Origin: a virus
IMG/VR virus record: IMGVR_UViG_3300042154_002140
Coordinates: 1 to 23,531 of that record
Reading direction: 5' to 3' (one strand)
DNA length: 23,531 nucleotides
The notes below the pieces were generated by a model. It ran no database searches. It was not told where the DNA came from and saw only the letters and a program-made list of their open reading frames with translations. This document shows, in pieces, positions 6,380 through 13,115 of the stretch. Each line of letters starts with the position of its first letter. Within the stretch, counting starts at the first letter, position 1. The position numbers were made by a program, and so were the translations under genes.

Positions 6380-8164
6380 ATGGCAAACAAGTCAAGGCTG
6401 GAGCCGAAGGTTGATCCAAAAACCCAGTTGATGCAGGTTGGTGATTTTACGATCCCACCCACCACATTATTGACTGGGTTACTCTTTGGGTTCGCAAAAC
6501 ACAACGTCGTAAAGGAGAAGGAGTATTACTTCTGGCGGATCTGCGATGTCCTGTGGAATGACCCTGACAGGTGTCCAGAGCCGATGATGGTCAAACACCC
6601 GTGGGCGGAGTTGATGATCCGGGAAGCTCTGGAGCATAAGTATCTGTCCATCGGCGGGTCTGCCAGTTCCGGTAAGTCACATACCATGGCGGCGTTTGGG
6701 ATTGTCAATTGGTTATCCCAACCCAACGAGACCCTGATCCTGATGACCTCAACGACCCTACAAGGTGCGCGGACACGTATCTGGGGTTCCGTGATCTCGC
6801 TGATGTCTGTCATTGAAGATTTCGCCCCCTGCAAAATTCGGGACTCCATCGGCAGTATCGCCTACACCAACGACAAGGGGACGCTGATCGAACGGGCGGG
6901 GCTGCGTCTCATCGCGGCAGAGAAGTCCAAGACCCGCGAAGCAGTCGGGAAGTTCATCGGTATCAAACAGAAGAGAGTATTCGTTATCGCGGATGAGTTA
7001 TCAGAACTCAGCGAGGCGATTCTCAATGCGGGTCTCTCCAACTTGTCGAAGAACGAAGAGCTACACATCATCGGCATGTCGAACCCCTCCTCCCGGTTCA
7101 ATGCCTTCGGTATCTGGTCTGAGCCAAAGGACGGGTGGAACAGTGTCGATGTCCAGCTACACGATTCGTGGGGGACCAAGTGGGGTGGTCGCTATGTGAG
7201 GCTCGACGGTGAGCGCAGCCCGAACATCGTAGCGGGGGAGACCCTGTATCCTTGGCTACCCACCTTTGATAAGGTGGAGGAGGACAAGGCGATTCTTGGC
7301 GAAGACTCACGGGCCTACATGCGAATGGTCCGCGCCGTGTTCTTCGACGGGGATGAGAACGAGAGCATCTACAGTGAGACCGAACTGGTCAACACCGGAG
7401 CGGTGAGTCCTGCGGATTGGCAGTCGAAGCCAGTCCTTGTCGCGGGGCTTGACCCAGCCTTCACCAACGGGGGTGACCGAACAGTTCTTTTTTTTGCCCA
7501 GATCGGCTACGAGAAGAGCGGGAGCTTCTCCATCGAGTTCCTTAACCATTACTTGCTGTCGGATGATGCCACTAACAAGGCAGTGCCGCGAACCTACCAG
7601 ATCGTTAAGCAGGTTGTTGATCTCTGCAAGAAGCACAAGGTGTCGGCGGAAAACCTTGCGGTCGATGCCACGGGCGCGGGATCCCCGTTCTGTGATGTCC
7701 TAGCGGGGGAGTGGAGCGGCGACTTCCTGCGTGTCAGCTTCGGGGGCAAGGCATCGGACAGGCGCGTCAGTGCAAACAGCAAGTTGGTTGGTGAAGAACT
7801 TTACGTTAACCGTGTATCCGAACTCTGGTTCGTGGGTAAGGAACTGATGCGGACTCGACAACTGCGGGGTGTATCTTCTGAATTGGCGCGAGAGATAACG
7901 AACCGGAACTATGATTTGGTCAAATCTGGGACGCTTCGGGTCAAGGTCGAGACCAAACCGGAGTATAAGGCGCGGATGGGTCGAAGCCCGGATTTGGCTG
8001 ATGCAGCCTTCCTTGCGCTCGACTGCGCCCGTCAGCGGATGGGGTTGGTGGCCGTGGAACCCCGAACCCAGAATCAGGAATCAGGGTTCAAGAGACACGA
8101 AACGAAGAGCATCAAGTCGTTGAGAGTGAGTCTGTCATGCGACGATTCCACACTCCTTGATTAG
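6380..8164 (+). CDS. terL: Phage terminase large subunit (packaging ATPase and nuclease)
   Basis: 594 residues with both catalytic domains. ATPase domain: Walker A GSASSGKS (93-100, Lys99), Walker B VFVIADE (Asp205-Glu206) and coupling motif SNP (234-236). C-terminal RNase H-like nuclease: Asp358 in AGLDPAF, Asp429 in VDATGAG, and Asp538/Asp541 in SPDLADAAF. It powers DNA translocation into the prohead and cuts the concatemer. The length is normal and no domain is missing. The last roughly 40 residues are polar and poorly conserved in appearance. Only 46 bases separate it from the divergent HTH gene. The leader (AATAACAGATCCCCATT) has no Shine-Dalgarno. It is followed by a non-coding region rich in inverted repeats. 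Confidence 0.96.
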   Translation: MANKSRLEPKVDPKTQLMQVGDFTIPPTTLLTGLLFGFAKHNVVKEKEYYFWRICDVLWNDPDRCPEPMMVKHPWAELMIREALEHKYLSIGGSASSGKSHTMAAFGIVNWLSQPNETLILMTSTTLQGARTRIWGSVISLMSVIEDFAPCKIRDSIGSIAYTNDKGTLIERAGLRLIAAEKSKTREAVGKFIGIKQKRVFVIADELSELSEAILNAGLSNLSKNEELHIIGMSNPSSRFNAFGIWSEPKDGWNSVDVQLHDSWGTKWGGRYVRLDGERSPNIVAGETLYPWLPTFDKVEEDKAILGEDSRAYMRMVRAVFFDGDENESIYSETELVNTGAVSPADWQSKPVLVAGLDPAFTNGGDRTVLFFAQIGYEKSGSFSIEFLNHYLLSDDATNKAVPRTYQIVKQVVDLCKKHKVSAENLAVDATGAGSPFCDVLAGEWSGDFLRVSFGGKASDRRVSANSKLVGEELYVNRVSELWFVGKELMRTRQLRGVSSELAREITNRNYDLVKSGTLRVKVETKPEYKARMGRSPDLADAAFLALDCARQRMGLVAVEPRTQNQESGFKRHETKSIKSLRVSLSCDDSTLLD

Positions 8165-8208
8165 CTTCCCGGTGCAGGATACAGGGATCAGGAGGGTGTT
8201 TTTGTTTT

Positions 8209-8307
8209 CTACCCCCCTACATAAAAAGTATTTTCTAACTACTGGGTTACGCTTATACGTATAACTGTAACCCACCCCCTACGGGGACTTTTCAAATAGG
8301 GGGGTAG
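8209..8307. repeat. Nested inverted repeats downstream of the terminase gene
   Basis: The gene-free stretch 8165-8477 contains an outer inverted repeat, CTACCCCCCTA at 8209-8219 with its exact complement TAGGGGGGTAG at 8297-8307. Inside lies a 30-base near-perfect palindrome at 8244-8273, with arms GGGTTAC/GTAACCC and core TTATACGTATAA. Next to it is a small CCCC-TAC-GGGG hairpin (8276-8286) followed by ACTTTT, a weak terminator-like arrangement. The rest of the gap, 8310-8435, holds a GGGG/CCCC hairpin near 8372-8383 and a repeated GTTGCATA (8358, 8398) but no ORF or tRNA that I can see. Confidence 0.6.
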
Positions 8308-8435
8308 GATCGTGTGTAGTCGTTGTGGTAATTCAGATAGCCCATATTAAAGCCTACGTTGCATATGGAAGGGGGCGCACCCCATACACAAGGCAGGGTT
8401 GCATACAGTGCCCACATGTAGCCTCGCTTACGCAC

Positions 8436-8477
8436 ATAACACTTGAAGTAATGTGGTTTTTAAGGCATCCTTTCTGA
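8436..8477 (+). promoter_or_regulatory. Putative phage promoter or leader element, copy 1
   Basis: ATAACACTTG, 11 bases, TTTTTAAGGCATC, 8 bases, then the ATG at 8478. The same blocks with identical spacing occur at 11533-11574 before another gene. Six of the 11 spacer bases also agree. It follows a long non-coding region, as expected for the start of a transcription unit. It does not look like a classical sigma-70 promoter. Confidence 0.6.
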
Positions 8478-8840
8478 ATGTCTTGTCCTACCCAAACCAT
8501 ATGCTTCGTCGCTGGTCAGATTTGGGATATGCCCATTACGTTTACGGACGATGCTGGTGACCCGATCAACCTTACAGGGTCTACAGTTTGCTTGATGGCG
8601 AAGAACAACCTCGCTGACGAAGACGTAGACGCCCTTGTGGATATCTCCCAGACGACTCACGTAAACGCCATCATGGGTATGACGACGCTACCCATCGATC
8701 TTTCATCGCTGGATGAAAGCTTCTTTGTTTCTGGTGGTGTCCTAAAAGCGTCTCTTTGGGTCGAGGACTCTAACGACAACCACATTCCGTATGGGGTGTT
8801 GGATTTTGAAATTCAGCCTTCGGCGAAGTATAAACCGTAG
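8478..8840 (+). CDS. Small phage structural protein, probable beta-sandwich (baseplate or tail accessory)
   Basis: 120 residues, predicted mostly beta. The succession 'FVAGQIWDMPITFTDDAGDP.NLTGSTVCLMAKNN', then 'GVLKASLWVEDSNDN', then 'VLDFEIQPS' resembles the N-terminal domain of baseplate or fibre-associated proteins (BppU-like/Ig-like), where a 'G....l.itl.d..G.p.dLtG....l..k' pattern is common. It lies 10 bases before the tail fibre gene and could be an adaptor for the fibre. It begins immediately after a conserved upstream element. Family assignment is tentative; the gene itself is convincing. Confidence 0.7.
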   Translation: MSCPTQTICFVAGQIWDMPITFTDDAGDPINLTGSTVCLMAKNNLADEDVDALVDISQTTHVNAIMGMTTLPIDLSSLDESFFVSGGVLKASLWVEDSNDNHIPYGVLDFEIQPSAKYKP

Positions 8841-8850
8841 ATCGCAGTAA

Positions 8851-11043
8851 ATGAGCGGTAAAATTAAGATCCACTCTAATAGCGTTGGTAAGGTAGTCAT
8901 ACCCGCCAAAGGTAGCATCGTTGCGGTTTCCGGAAAACAAGGTCCAAGTGGACCTGCTGGTGCGCCGGGGGCTGCTGGTGCTGCGGGAGCGACCGGACCC
9001 GCTGGGGCGACCGGACCTGCTGGGGCAACAGGCGCGACTGGAGCAACCGGAGCGACCGGGGCAACCGGAGCTACGGGGGCTGCTGGACCTAACACGGTCA
9101 CTACGTCCACGACCACTAACATTACGGGTCTTCTCAAAGGTAACGGCAGCGTGGTCTCTGCGGCGACTGCTGGAACCGACTACGCTGCTGCTGCACATAC
9201 CCACGCAGGAGATACTCTTGGACCCGTCGAGAAGATTCAGTTCGACACGACCCCTGCTGGTGTTGCTACAACCGTTGGTGACCTGATCTGGAACGTGGGC
9301 GAAGAGACTCTCGATCTCCAGCTAGACGGGTTCGTGATGCACGTTGGGCAGCACCTGATCTACCACGCTCAGAATAGCACCGGGACGGCTATCGCAAAGG
9401 GTGCGCCCGTTATGTTCGCAGGAACGACCGGGGGTAGCGGAAAGCTGCTCATCAAGCCTTGGGACGGGCTAGGCCCAGCGACTCTGTTCATGGGGATCAC
9501 CGGGGAAGCGTTCGCGAACGGCCACCAAGGGTCCGTAGTCGCTTTTGGGAAAGTCACAGGCATCCAGACCAACGGAGCTAATTACGGTCAGACTTGGACA
9601 GACGGGACCATTGCCTACGTGGGGACAACCGCAGGAACCCTGACTAATGTAAAACCTAGCTACCCTAACCCTATCGTTGAGGTTCTAGCAGTGGTCAACG
9701 CACACGCTAGCAACGGTATCGTGTTTGTCCGACCCAACTATATCCTCGCGGATACTTTCGCGCCCACAAGCTCGACCGATAACGCTATCGTCAGGTTCGA
9801 TGGGACGACCGGGAAACTCATCCAGAACTCAGGCATCACTGTTGCTGACGGCGCTACCGGAACTCTCTCTGGCACGAACTCTGGGGACGTTACCCTCGCG
9901 GGGACTCCATCTTACCTGACCATTTCTGGGCAAGAGATCACCCGCAACCAAGTCAACCTGACCGCAGCTTCTGCGCACGTTACCGGGACGCTCCCTGTGG
10001 CGAATGGTGGCACTGGGCAAACTGCTCTAAGCTCAATCGACGCTGCCGATTTTGGTTCGGGAGCCGCAGTGGATAATTACATTTTGGCAGCCGACGGTTC
10101 AAGTGGCGCGACTTGGGAGTCGCCAGCCGCGTTAGGTATTGTCGCCACAAATTCAAGCGCATCATTAAAAGACCTTGCGCTAAATCCCGATACCCTTACA
10201 TCGACTCTGGCAACCAGCGCTCTGAACATTTCTCAAACTTGGAATACAACGGGCGTTCCCACTTTAGTCAAAGGCTATGTCGCAAACACAGCAAGTGGGG
10301 CGAATTCAAAACTATTTGATTTTGGCGTTGACTCAACAACCCGCCTAAATCTTGATTTGTCTGGGCATCTTTACACTAATGCCTCCGACGATTATGCGGC
10401 CTACGGGTTTTTAAACTCGGCTCGCGGGATCGGTTACAGTAGCGCATTTGAAAAGATGGTAATGTATGCCAATGCTTCTGGGGTCGTGAACGCAGGTGTT
10501 GATTCTAACGGCCTTTTTTTACCTGAGACGGGTAAGCTTTCATGGTCTAGTTCCGGGTGGGCTAGCGCCAGCGATCTGTTTTTGTCACGGGCTGCGGCTG
10601 CGACGTTGCAACTGGGCGTCAACCATGCCACCACGGCGACCCGGCAGATCATCAAAGGACACAACGTGTCAACGGGAAACAACACAGGCGCGGAGTTAAA
10701 CTTTCGTGCCGGGAATGGGGCTAACGGAGTGCCGGGAACTCAGGGCATCTGGTTTGGCAATACGGCGAGCAGTTCAATGAAGATTTATGATTCTTTAGCT
10801 GGGGTGGTCCTTGGTGGTTATTACAATGAAGGTCTTCGCGGCTTTCTCCGTATGGGTGGGGGATCGGGGGGAGAAGTGACTCTTGCAAGTAATTCGACCG
10901 ACGGAAATATCGCTTTAACTCCTCACGGAACTGGAAAAGTGAAGTTCGGGACTTTCGTCACCTCCGCATCTCACACTGCATCTGGCTACATCGAAATCCG
11001 GGATGCAGGAGGAACCATCCGAAAACTTGCTGTCGTTTCTTAA
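8851..11043 (+). CDS. Collagen-like phage tail fibre protein
   Basis: 730 residues. After a 30-residue beta-rich start there are about 17 Gly-X-Y triplets (residues about 31-81, many GAT), which should form a trimeric collagen-like shaft. Fibre-type modules follow: LLKGNGSVVSAATAGTDY, STDNAIVRFDGTTGKLIQNS and GTLPVANGGTGQTALSSI, all common in phage tail fibres and adhesins. The end, GYIEIRDAGGTIRKLAVVS, is a recurring fibre C-terminus. There is no signal peptide, no visible intramolecular chaperone and no enzymatic motif. The likely role is host receptor binding. The part after about 10030 has visibly more A/T-rich codons than the shaft half, suggesting a swapped distal module. Two small genes follow closely. 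Confidence 0.88.
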   Translation: MSGKIKIHSNSVGKVVIPAKGSIVAVSGKQGPSGPAGAPGAAGAAGATGPAGATGPAGATGATGATGATGATGATGAAGPNTVTTSTTTNITGLLKGNGSVVSAATAGTDYAAAAHTHAGDTLGPVEKIQFDTTPAGVATTVGDLIWNVGEETLDLQLDGFVMHVGQHLIYHAQNSTGTAIAKGAPVMFAGTTGGSGKLLIKPWDGLGPATLFMGITGEAFANGHQGSVVAFGKVTGIQTNGANYGQTWTDGTIAYVGTTAGTLTNVKPSYPNPIVEVLAVVNAHASNGIVFVRPNYILADTFAPTSSTDNAIVRFDGTTGKLIQNSGITVADGATGTLSGTNSGDVTLAGTPSYLTISGQEITRNQVNLTAASAHVTGTLPVANGGTGQTALSSIDAADFGSGAAVDNYILAADGSSGATWESPAALGIVATNSSASLKDLALNPDTLTSTLATSALNISQTWNTTGVPTLVKGYVANTASGANSKLFDFGVDSTTRLNLDLSGHLYTNASDDYAAYGFLNSARGIGYSSAFEKMVMYANASGVVNAGVDSNGLFLPETGKLSWSSSGWASASDLFLSRAAAATLQLGVNHATTATRQIIKGHNVSTGNNTGAELNFRAGNGANGVPGTQGIWFGNTASSSMKIYDSLAGVVLGGYYNEGLRGFLRMGGGSGGEVTLASNSTDGNIALTPHGTGKVKFGTFVTSASHTASGYIEIRDAGGTIRKLAVVS

Positions 11044-11047
11044 GTTT

Positions 11048-11302
11048 ATGAACATCTCGATCACCCTCGATACCGAACAAACCGCAGCTCTTGACGATCT
11101 GCTCGCTAGCCATAACGCGGGATTGGAAGCTCCGGTTTTGGCGGAAGCTTACCTACAGACTGTCCTGCTTGGAATCATCAACGACAACGTCGAACGGAAA
11201 TTTGAAGCGACCGCCAACAATCTAGTCAAAGCATCAAAACAATTGCCTTATGAATCAAGAATTGCCCTCATTGCCCAAGTCCAAGCAGCCATTGAATCCT
11301 GA
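11048..11302 (+). CDS. Small hypothetical protein following the tail fibre
   Basis: 84 residues from the ATG at 11048, 4 bases after the fibre stop. An in-frame start at 11003 lies inside the fibre gene and is less likely. It is helical, beginning with a strand-like MNISITLDTEQTAALDDLLA and ending with RIALIAQVQAAIES. No family recognised. Its place directly after the fibre gene suggests a fibre-assembly helper or another small tail component, but nothing in the sequence proves this. Confidence 0.65.
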   Translation: MNISITLDTEQTAALDDLLASHNAGLEAPVLAEAYLQTVLLGIINDNVERKFEATANNLVKASKQLPYESRIALIAQVQAAIES

Positions 11303-11471
11303 GATTTCATTGCAACAAGCGGAGGCCATTACGGAGCTTGATGCCCTATTGCATCCCGCTATCCTGCCGGGATTCCTGCAAACGGCGAGTCGCGATCAGT
11401 GGCGGAAGATCGCCTATTACATGGACGCGCTTAAAGAGCTTCTACCGCTGACTGGTTCACCGAAGCAATGA
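11250..11471 (+). CDS. Small hypothetical protein overlapping the previous gene
   Basis: 73 residues, helical (LQQAEAITELDALLHP, then WRKIAYYMDALKELLPL). The ATG at 11250 lies 53 bases inside the previous gene in another frame; a TTG further on, after the previous stop, is an alternative start. It ends 20 bases before a strong hairpin terminator and so closes the fibre transcription unit. No family recognised. The coding call rests on an open frame filling an otherwise empty stretch. Confidence 0.5.
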   Translation: MNQELPSLPKSKQPLNPEISLQQAEAITELDALLHPAILPGFLQTASRDQWRKIAYYMDALKELLPLTGSPKQ

Positions 11472-11491
11472 CCTACGAGTGAGATCAGATT

Positions 11492-11522
11492 GGATGTTCA
11501 CGCACCCGTGAACATCCTGTTT
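11492..11522 (+). terminator. Hairpin terminator after the fibre unit
   Basis: A perfect 11-bp stem, GGATGTTCACG (11492-11502) with CGTGAACATCC (11507-11517), closes a CACC loop and is followed by TGTTTCC. The T-run is short, but the stem is strong and sits between the last gene of the fibre unit and the second copy of the putative promoter element. Confidence 0.7.
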
Positions 11523-11532
11523 CCTGCATCAT

Positions 11533-11574
11533 ATAACACTTGCTGTCATTTGATTTTTAAGGCATCTTTTAGGG
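11533..11574 (+). promoter_or_regulatory. Putative phage promoter or leader element, copy 2
   Basis: ATAACACTTG at 11533-11542, 11 bases, TTTTTAAGGCATC at 11554-11566, 8 bases, then the ATG at 11575. Spacing and core blocks are the same as at 8436-8477. It lies 15 bases after the hairpin terminator, which favours a promoter that restarts transcription. Confidence 0.62.
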
Positions 11575-11868
11575 ATGCCTAATCAACGCTTCAAACGACT
11601 CCCCGGAGGAGGGATACGCTACATGGGCGAAACCTATCCCGGTTTCAATAAGCCCAAGCAAGCCCCCGAAGGGTCGAAGAAGAAGTTTGTTGTGTTGGGT
11701 AAGGAAGGCGAGAGAGTCAAAAAGGTATCCTACGGACACCGGGACTACGAAGACTTCCGGCAGCACAAGGATCCGAAACGTCGAGCAAATTTCCGCGCCC
11801 GTCACAACTGTGATACGGCTACTGATAAAACCACTGCCCGTCACTGGGCTTGCAAACACCTCTGGTAA
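11575..11868 (+). CDS. DUF5754-like protein
   Basis: 97 residues, very basic. The segment VKKVSYGHRDYEDFRQHKDP, then 'KRRANFRARH', and the end 'TARHWACKHLW' follow the DUF5754 pattern: a 'k.V.FG...y.Dyt.HkD..R...y..RH' core and a terminal 'Ta.fws...LW'. The function of this family is unknown. It occurs in tailed phages and large eukaryotic viruses, so a virion or DNA-binding role has been natural to suspect. Here it opens the transcription unit of large virion-type proteins, directly after the putative promoter. The domain call is from motif memory. Confidence 0.75.
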   Translation: MPNQRFKRLPGGGIRYMGETYPGFNKPKQAPEGSKKKFVVLGKEGERVKKVSYGHRDYEDFRQHKDPKRRANFRARHNCDTATDKTTARHWACKHLW

Positions 11869-11870
11869 CC

Positions 11871-13094
11871 ATGGCAACGAGCGCATTTGGAGATTCTTTT
11901 AGTTCTGGCAGATCTTCTAAAGCTGGATACGGCACTTCGATTCAATCGGACAGCCGAGGGACATCAACAAAAGCACCCAGTGCCTTCGGTAATGGAGGTA
12001 GCATGAGCGTGACCTCTCAAGGCTGGACCTCTAACGAAGAAGAGGAAGACGACGGTGGTGGTTTTATGACCAACGTCGAAGAACGTCTTCTTAAAGAACA
12101 GCAAAAGGAAGCTGACAAAGCTGCTAAAGAAGAAGCAGATCGCCTTAAGGCTGAAGCGGAAGCTCGCAAGGCTGAAGAGGAGCGTCTTCGACAGGAAGCT
12201 GCGGCTAAGGCTGCGTCTGAGAAAGCTGCCAGAGAAAAAGCAGCTAAGGTTGCTTCTGATAGAGCGAAGGGTGAGAAAACCACAGGGGTTCTTGAAGAAG
12301 ATGCACCCCCTTCCCCATCACCCGAAGCAGCACCCGCAACACCCGCAGCTACCACTACTCCTGATCAACTTAGGGCGCGGCAAGCTGCGGCTAGAGATCT
12401 TCGGGATGCTTTAACGATAGAGGATGATGCGGTGCGCAATGAAAGGATTGAAGCTGCTAGAAAGGCTGCTACTGACGCAGGGGTAACCGATGAAGCATTT
12501 ACTTCATATGCATGGCGCGAACGTAATAAACCCACCCAAGATCAGTTAACTGCCCGACAAGATGCAGCTAACCGTTTGAAGGCAGGTATCCGAAGCGGTG
12601 ATTCTAATTTTATCAGTGCCGCCAAGGAAGACGCTCAGAATGCTGGAGTTGGGCTTGGTGATCTTACTAGCTTTATAGCTAGGCAAGAAGAAGAGCTTGC
12701 CAGACGGGGTGAGATTACTAATAGAGTAAGGCTTGAAGGCAAGGGTAGTGGACTTGATGAATACTACCAGACGCAGACCGAAAAATCCCGTGGAGTCCCC
12801 CTTGGCTTTTCTTCTGGTAAGGGGCGACCCATTGCCCCTGATTGGCGAATCCACTCCCGACTGTATCGTAGGGTTAATCAAGCTCCTAGAGAAGGCAAGG
12901 TGGATACCAGACTTTCACCTCAAGCTGCGGCTATGTTGTATGAGCAAGCCACTGGGCGTAAACTAGAATCCACCAGCCCTCTTGACTATATTAAACGGCA
13001 ACGTGACTTGGCTGAAAAGAGGCAAATCGCCCTTGAAACAGGTATGCCGATGCCGCAGAATCTTTATGGGTTCGATGAAAGACAAGGGTTTTAA
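11871..13094 (+). CDS. Coiled-coil virion-type protein with a duplicated domain
   Basis: 407 residues from the ATG at 11871, 2 bases after the previous stop; a start at 11850 would overlap the upstream gene. A Ser/Gly-rich disordered head is followed by an acidic patch (NEEEEDDGGGF, about residue 55), a long Ala/Lys/Glu/Arg coiled coil (about 68-140) and a Pro/Ala linker. Two tandem copies of a roughly 59-residue helical unit begin at TPDQLRARQAA (163) and PTQDQLTARQDA (221); both continue to an AG(V)-containing turn and a TS-aromatic-x(2,3)-R segment. The C-terminal part is basic and Pro-rich. No enzyme motif is visible. It is likely an internal or minor structural protein; function unknown. 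Confidence 0.75.
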   Translation: MATSAFGDSFSSGRSSKAGYGTSIQSDSRGTSTKAPSAFGNGGSMSVTSQGWTSNEEEEDDGGGFMTNVEERLLKEQQKEADKAAKEEADRLKAEAEARKAEEERLRQEAAAKAASEKAAREKAAKVASDRAKGEKTTGVLEEDAPPSPSPEAAPATPAATTTPDQLRARQAAARDLRDALTIEDDAVRNERIEAARKAATDAGVTDEAFTSYAWRERNKPTQDQLTARQDAANRLKAGIRSGDSNFISAAKEDAQNAGVGLGDLTSFIARQEEELARRGEITNRVRLEGKGSGLDEYYQTQTEKSRGVPLGFSSGKGRPIAPDWRIHSRLYRRVNQAPREGKVDTRLSPQAAAMLYEQATGRKLESTSPLDYIKRQRDLAEKRQIALETGMPMPQNLYGFDERQGF

Positions 13095-13115
13095 ACTTTA
13101 GCACAACTCACGATT

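Noticed and set aside
8165-8477. tRNA gene in the non-coding region
   Set aside because: No T-loop (GTTCRA) motif or cloverleaf-compatible stems were found.
8742-9204. Minus-strand ORFs with Pro/Ala/Val- or Arg/Ser-rich repeats opposite the fibre
   Set aside because: They are antisense shadows of the Gly-X-Y repeats; the plus-strand collagen-like frame explains the sequence.
11003-11047. Earlier start for the gene after the fibre
   Set aside because: It would lie inside the fibre gene; the ATG at 11048 gives a natural 4-base gap.
11850-11870. Earlier start for the 407-residue coiled-coil protein
   Set aside because: It would overlap the DUF5754-like gene; the ATG at 11871 follows its stop by 2 bases and begins a typical MATSAFG N-terminus.
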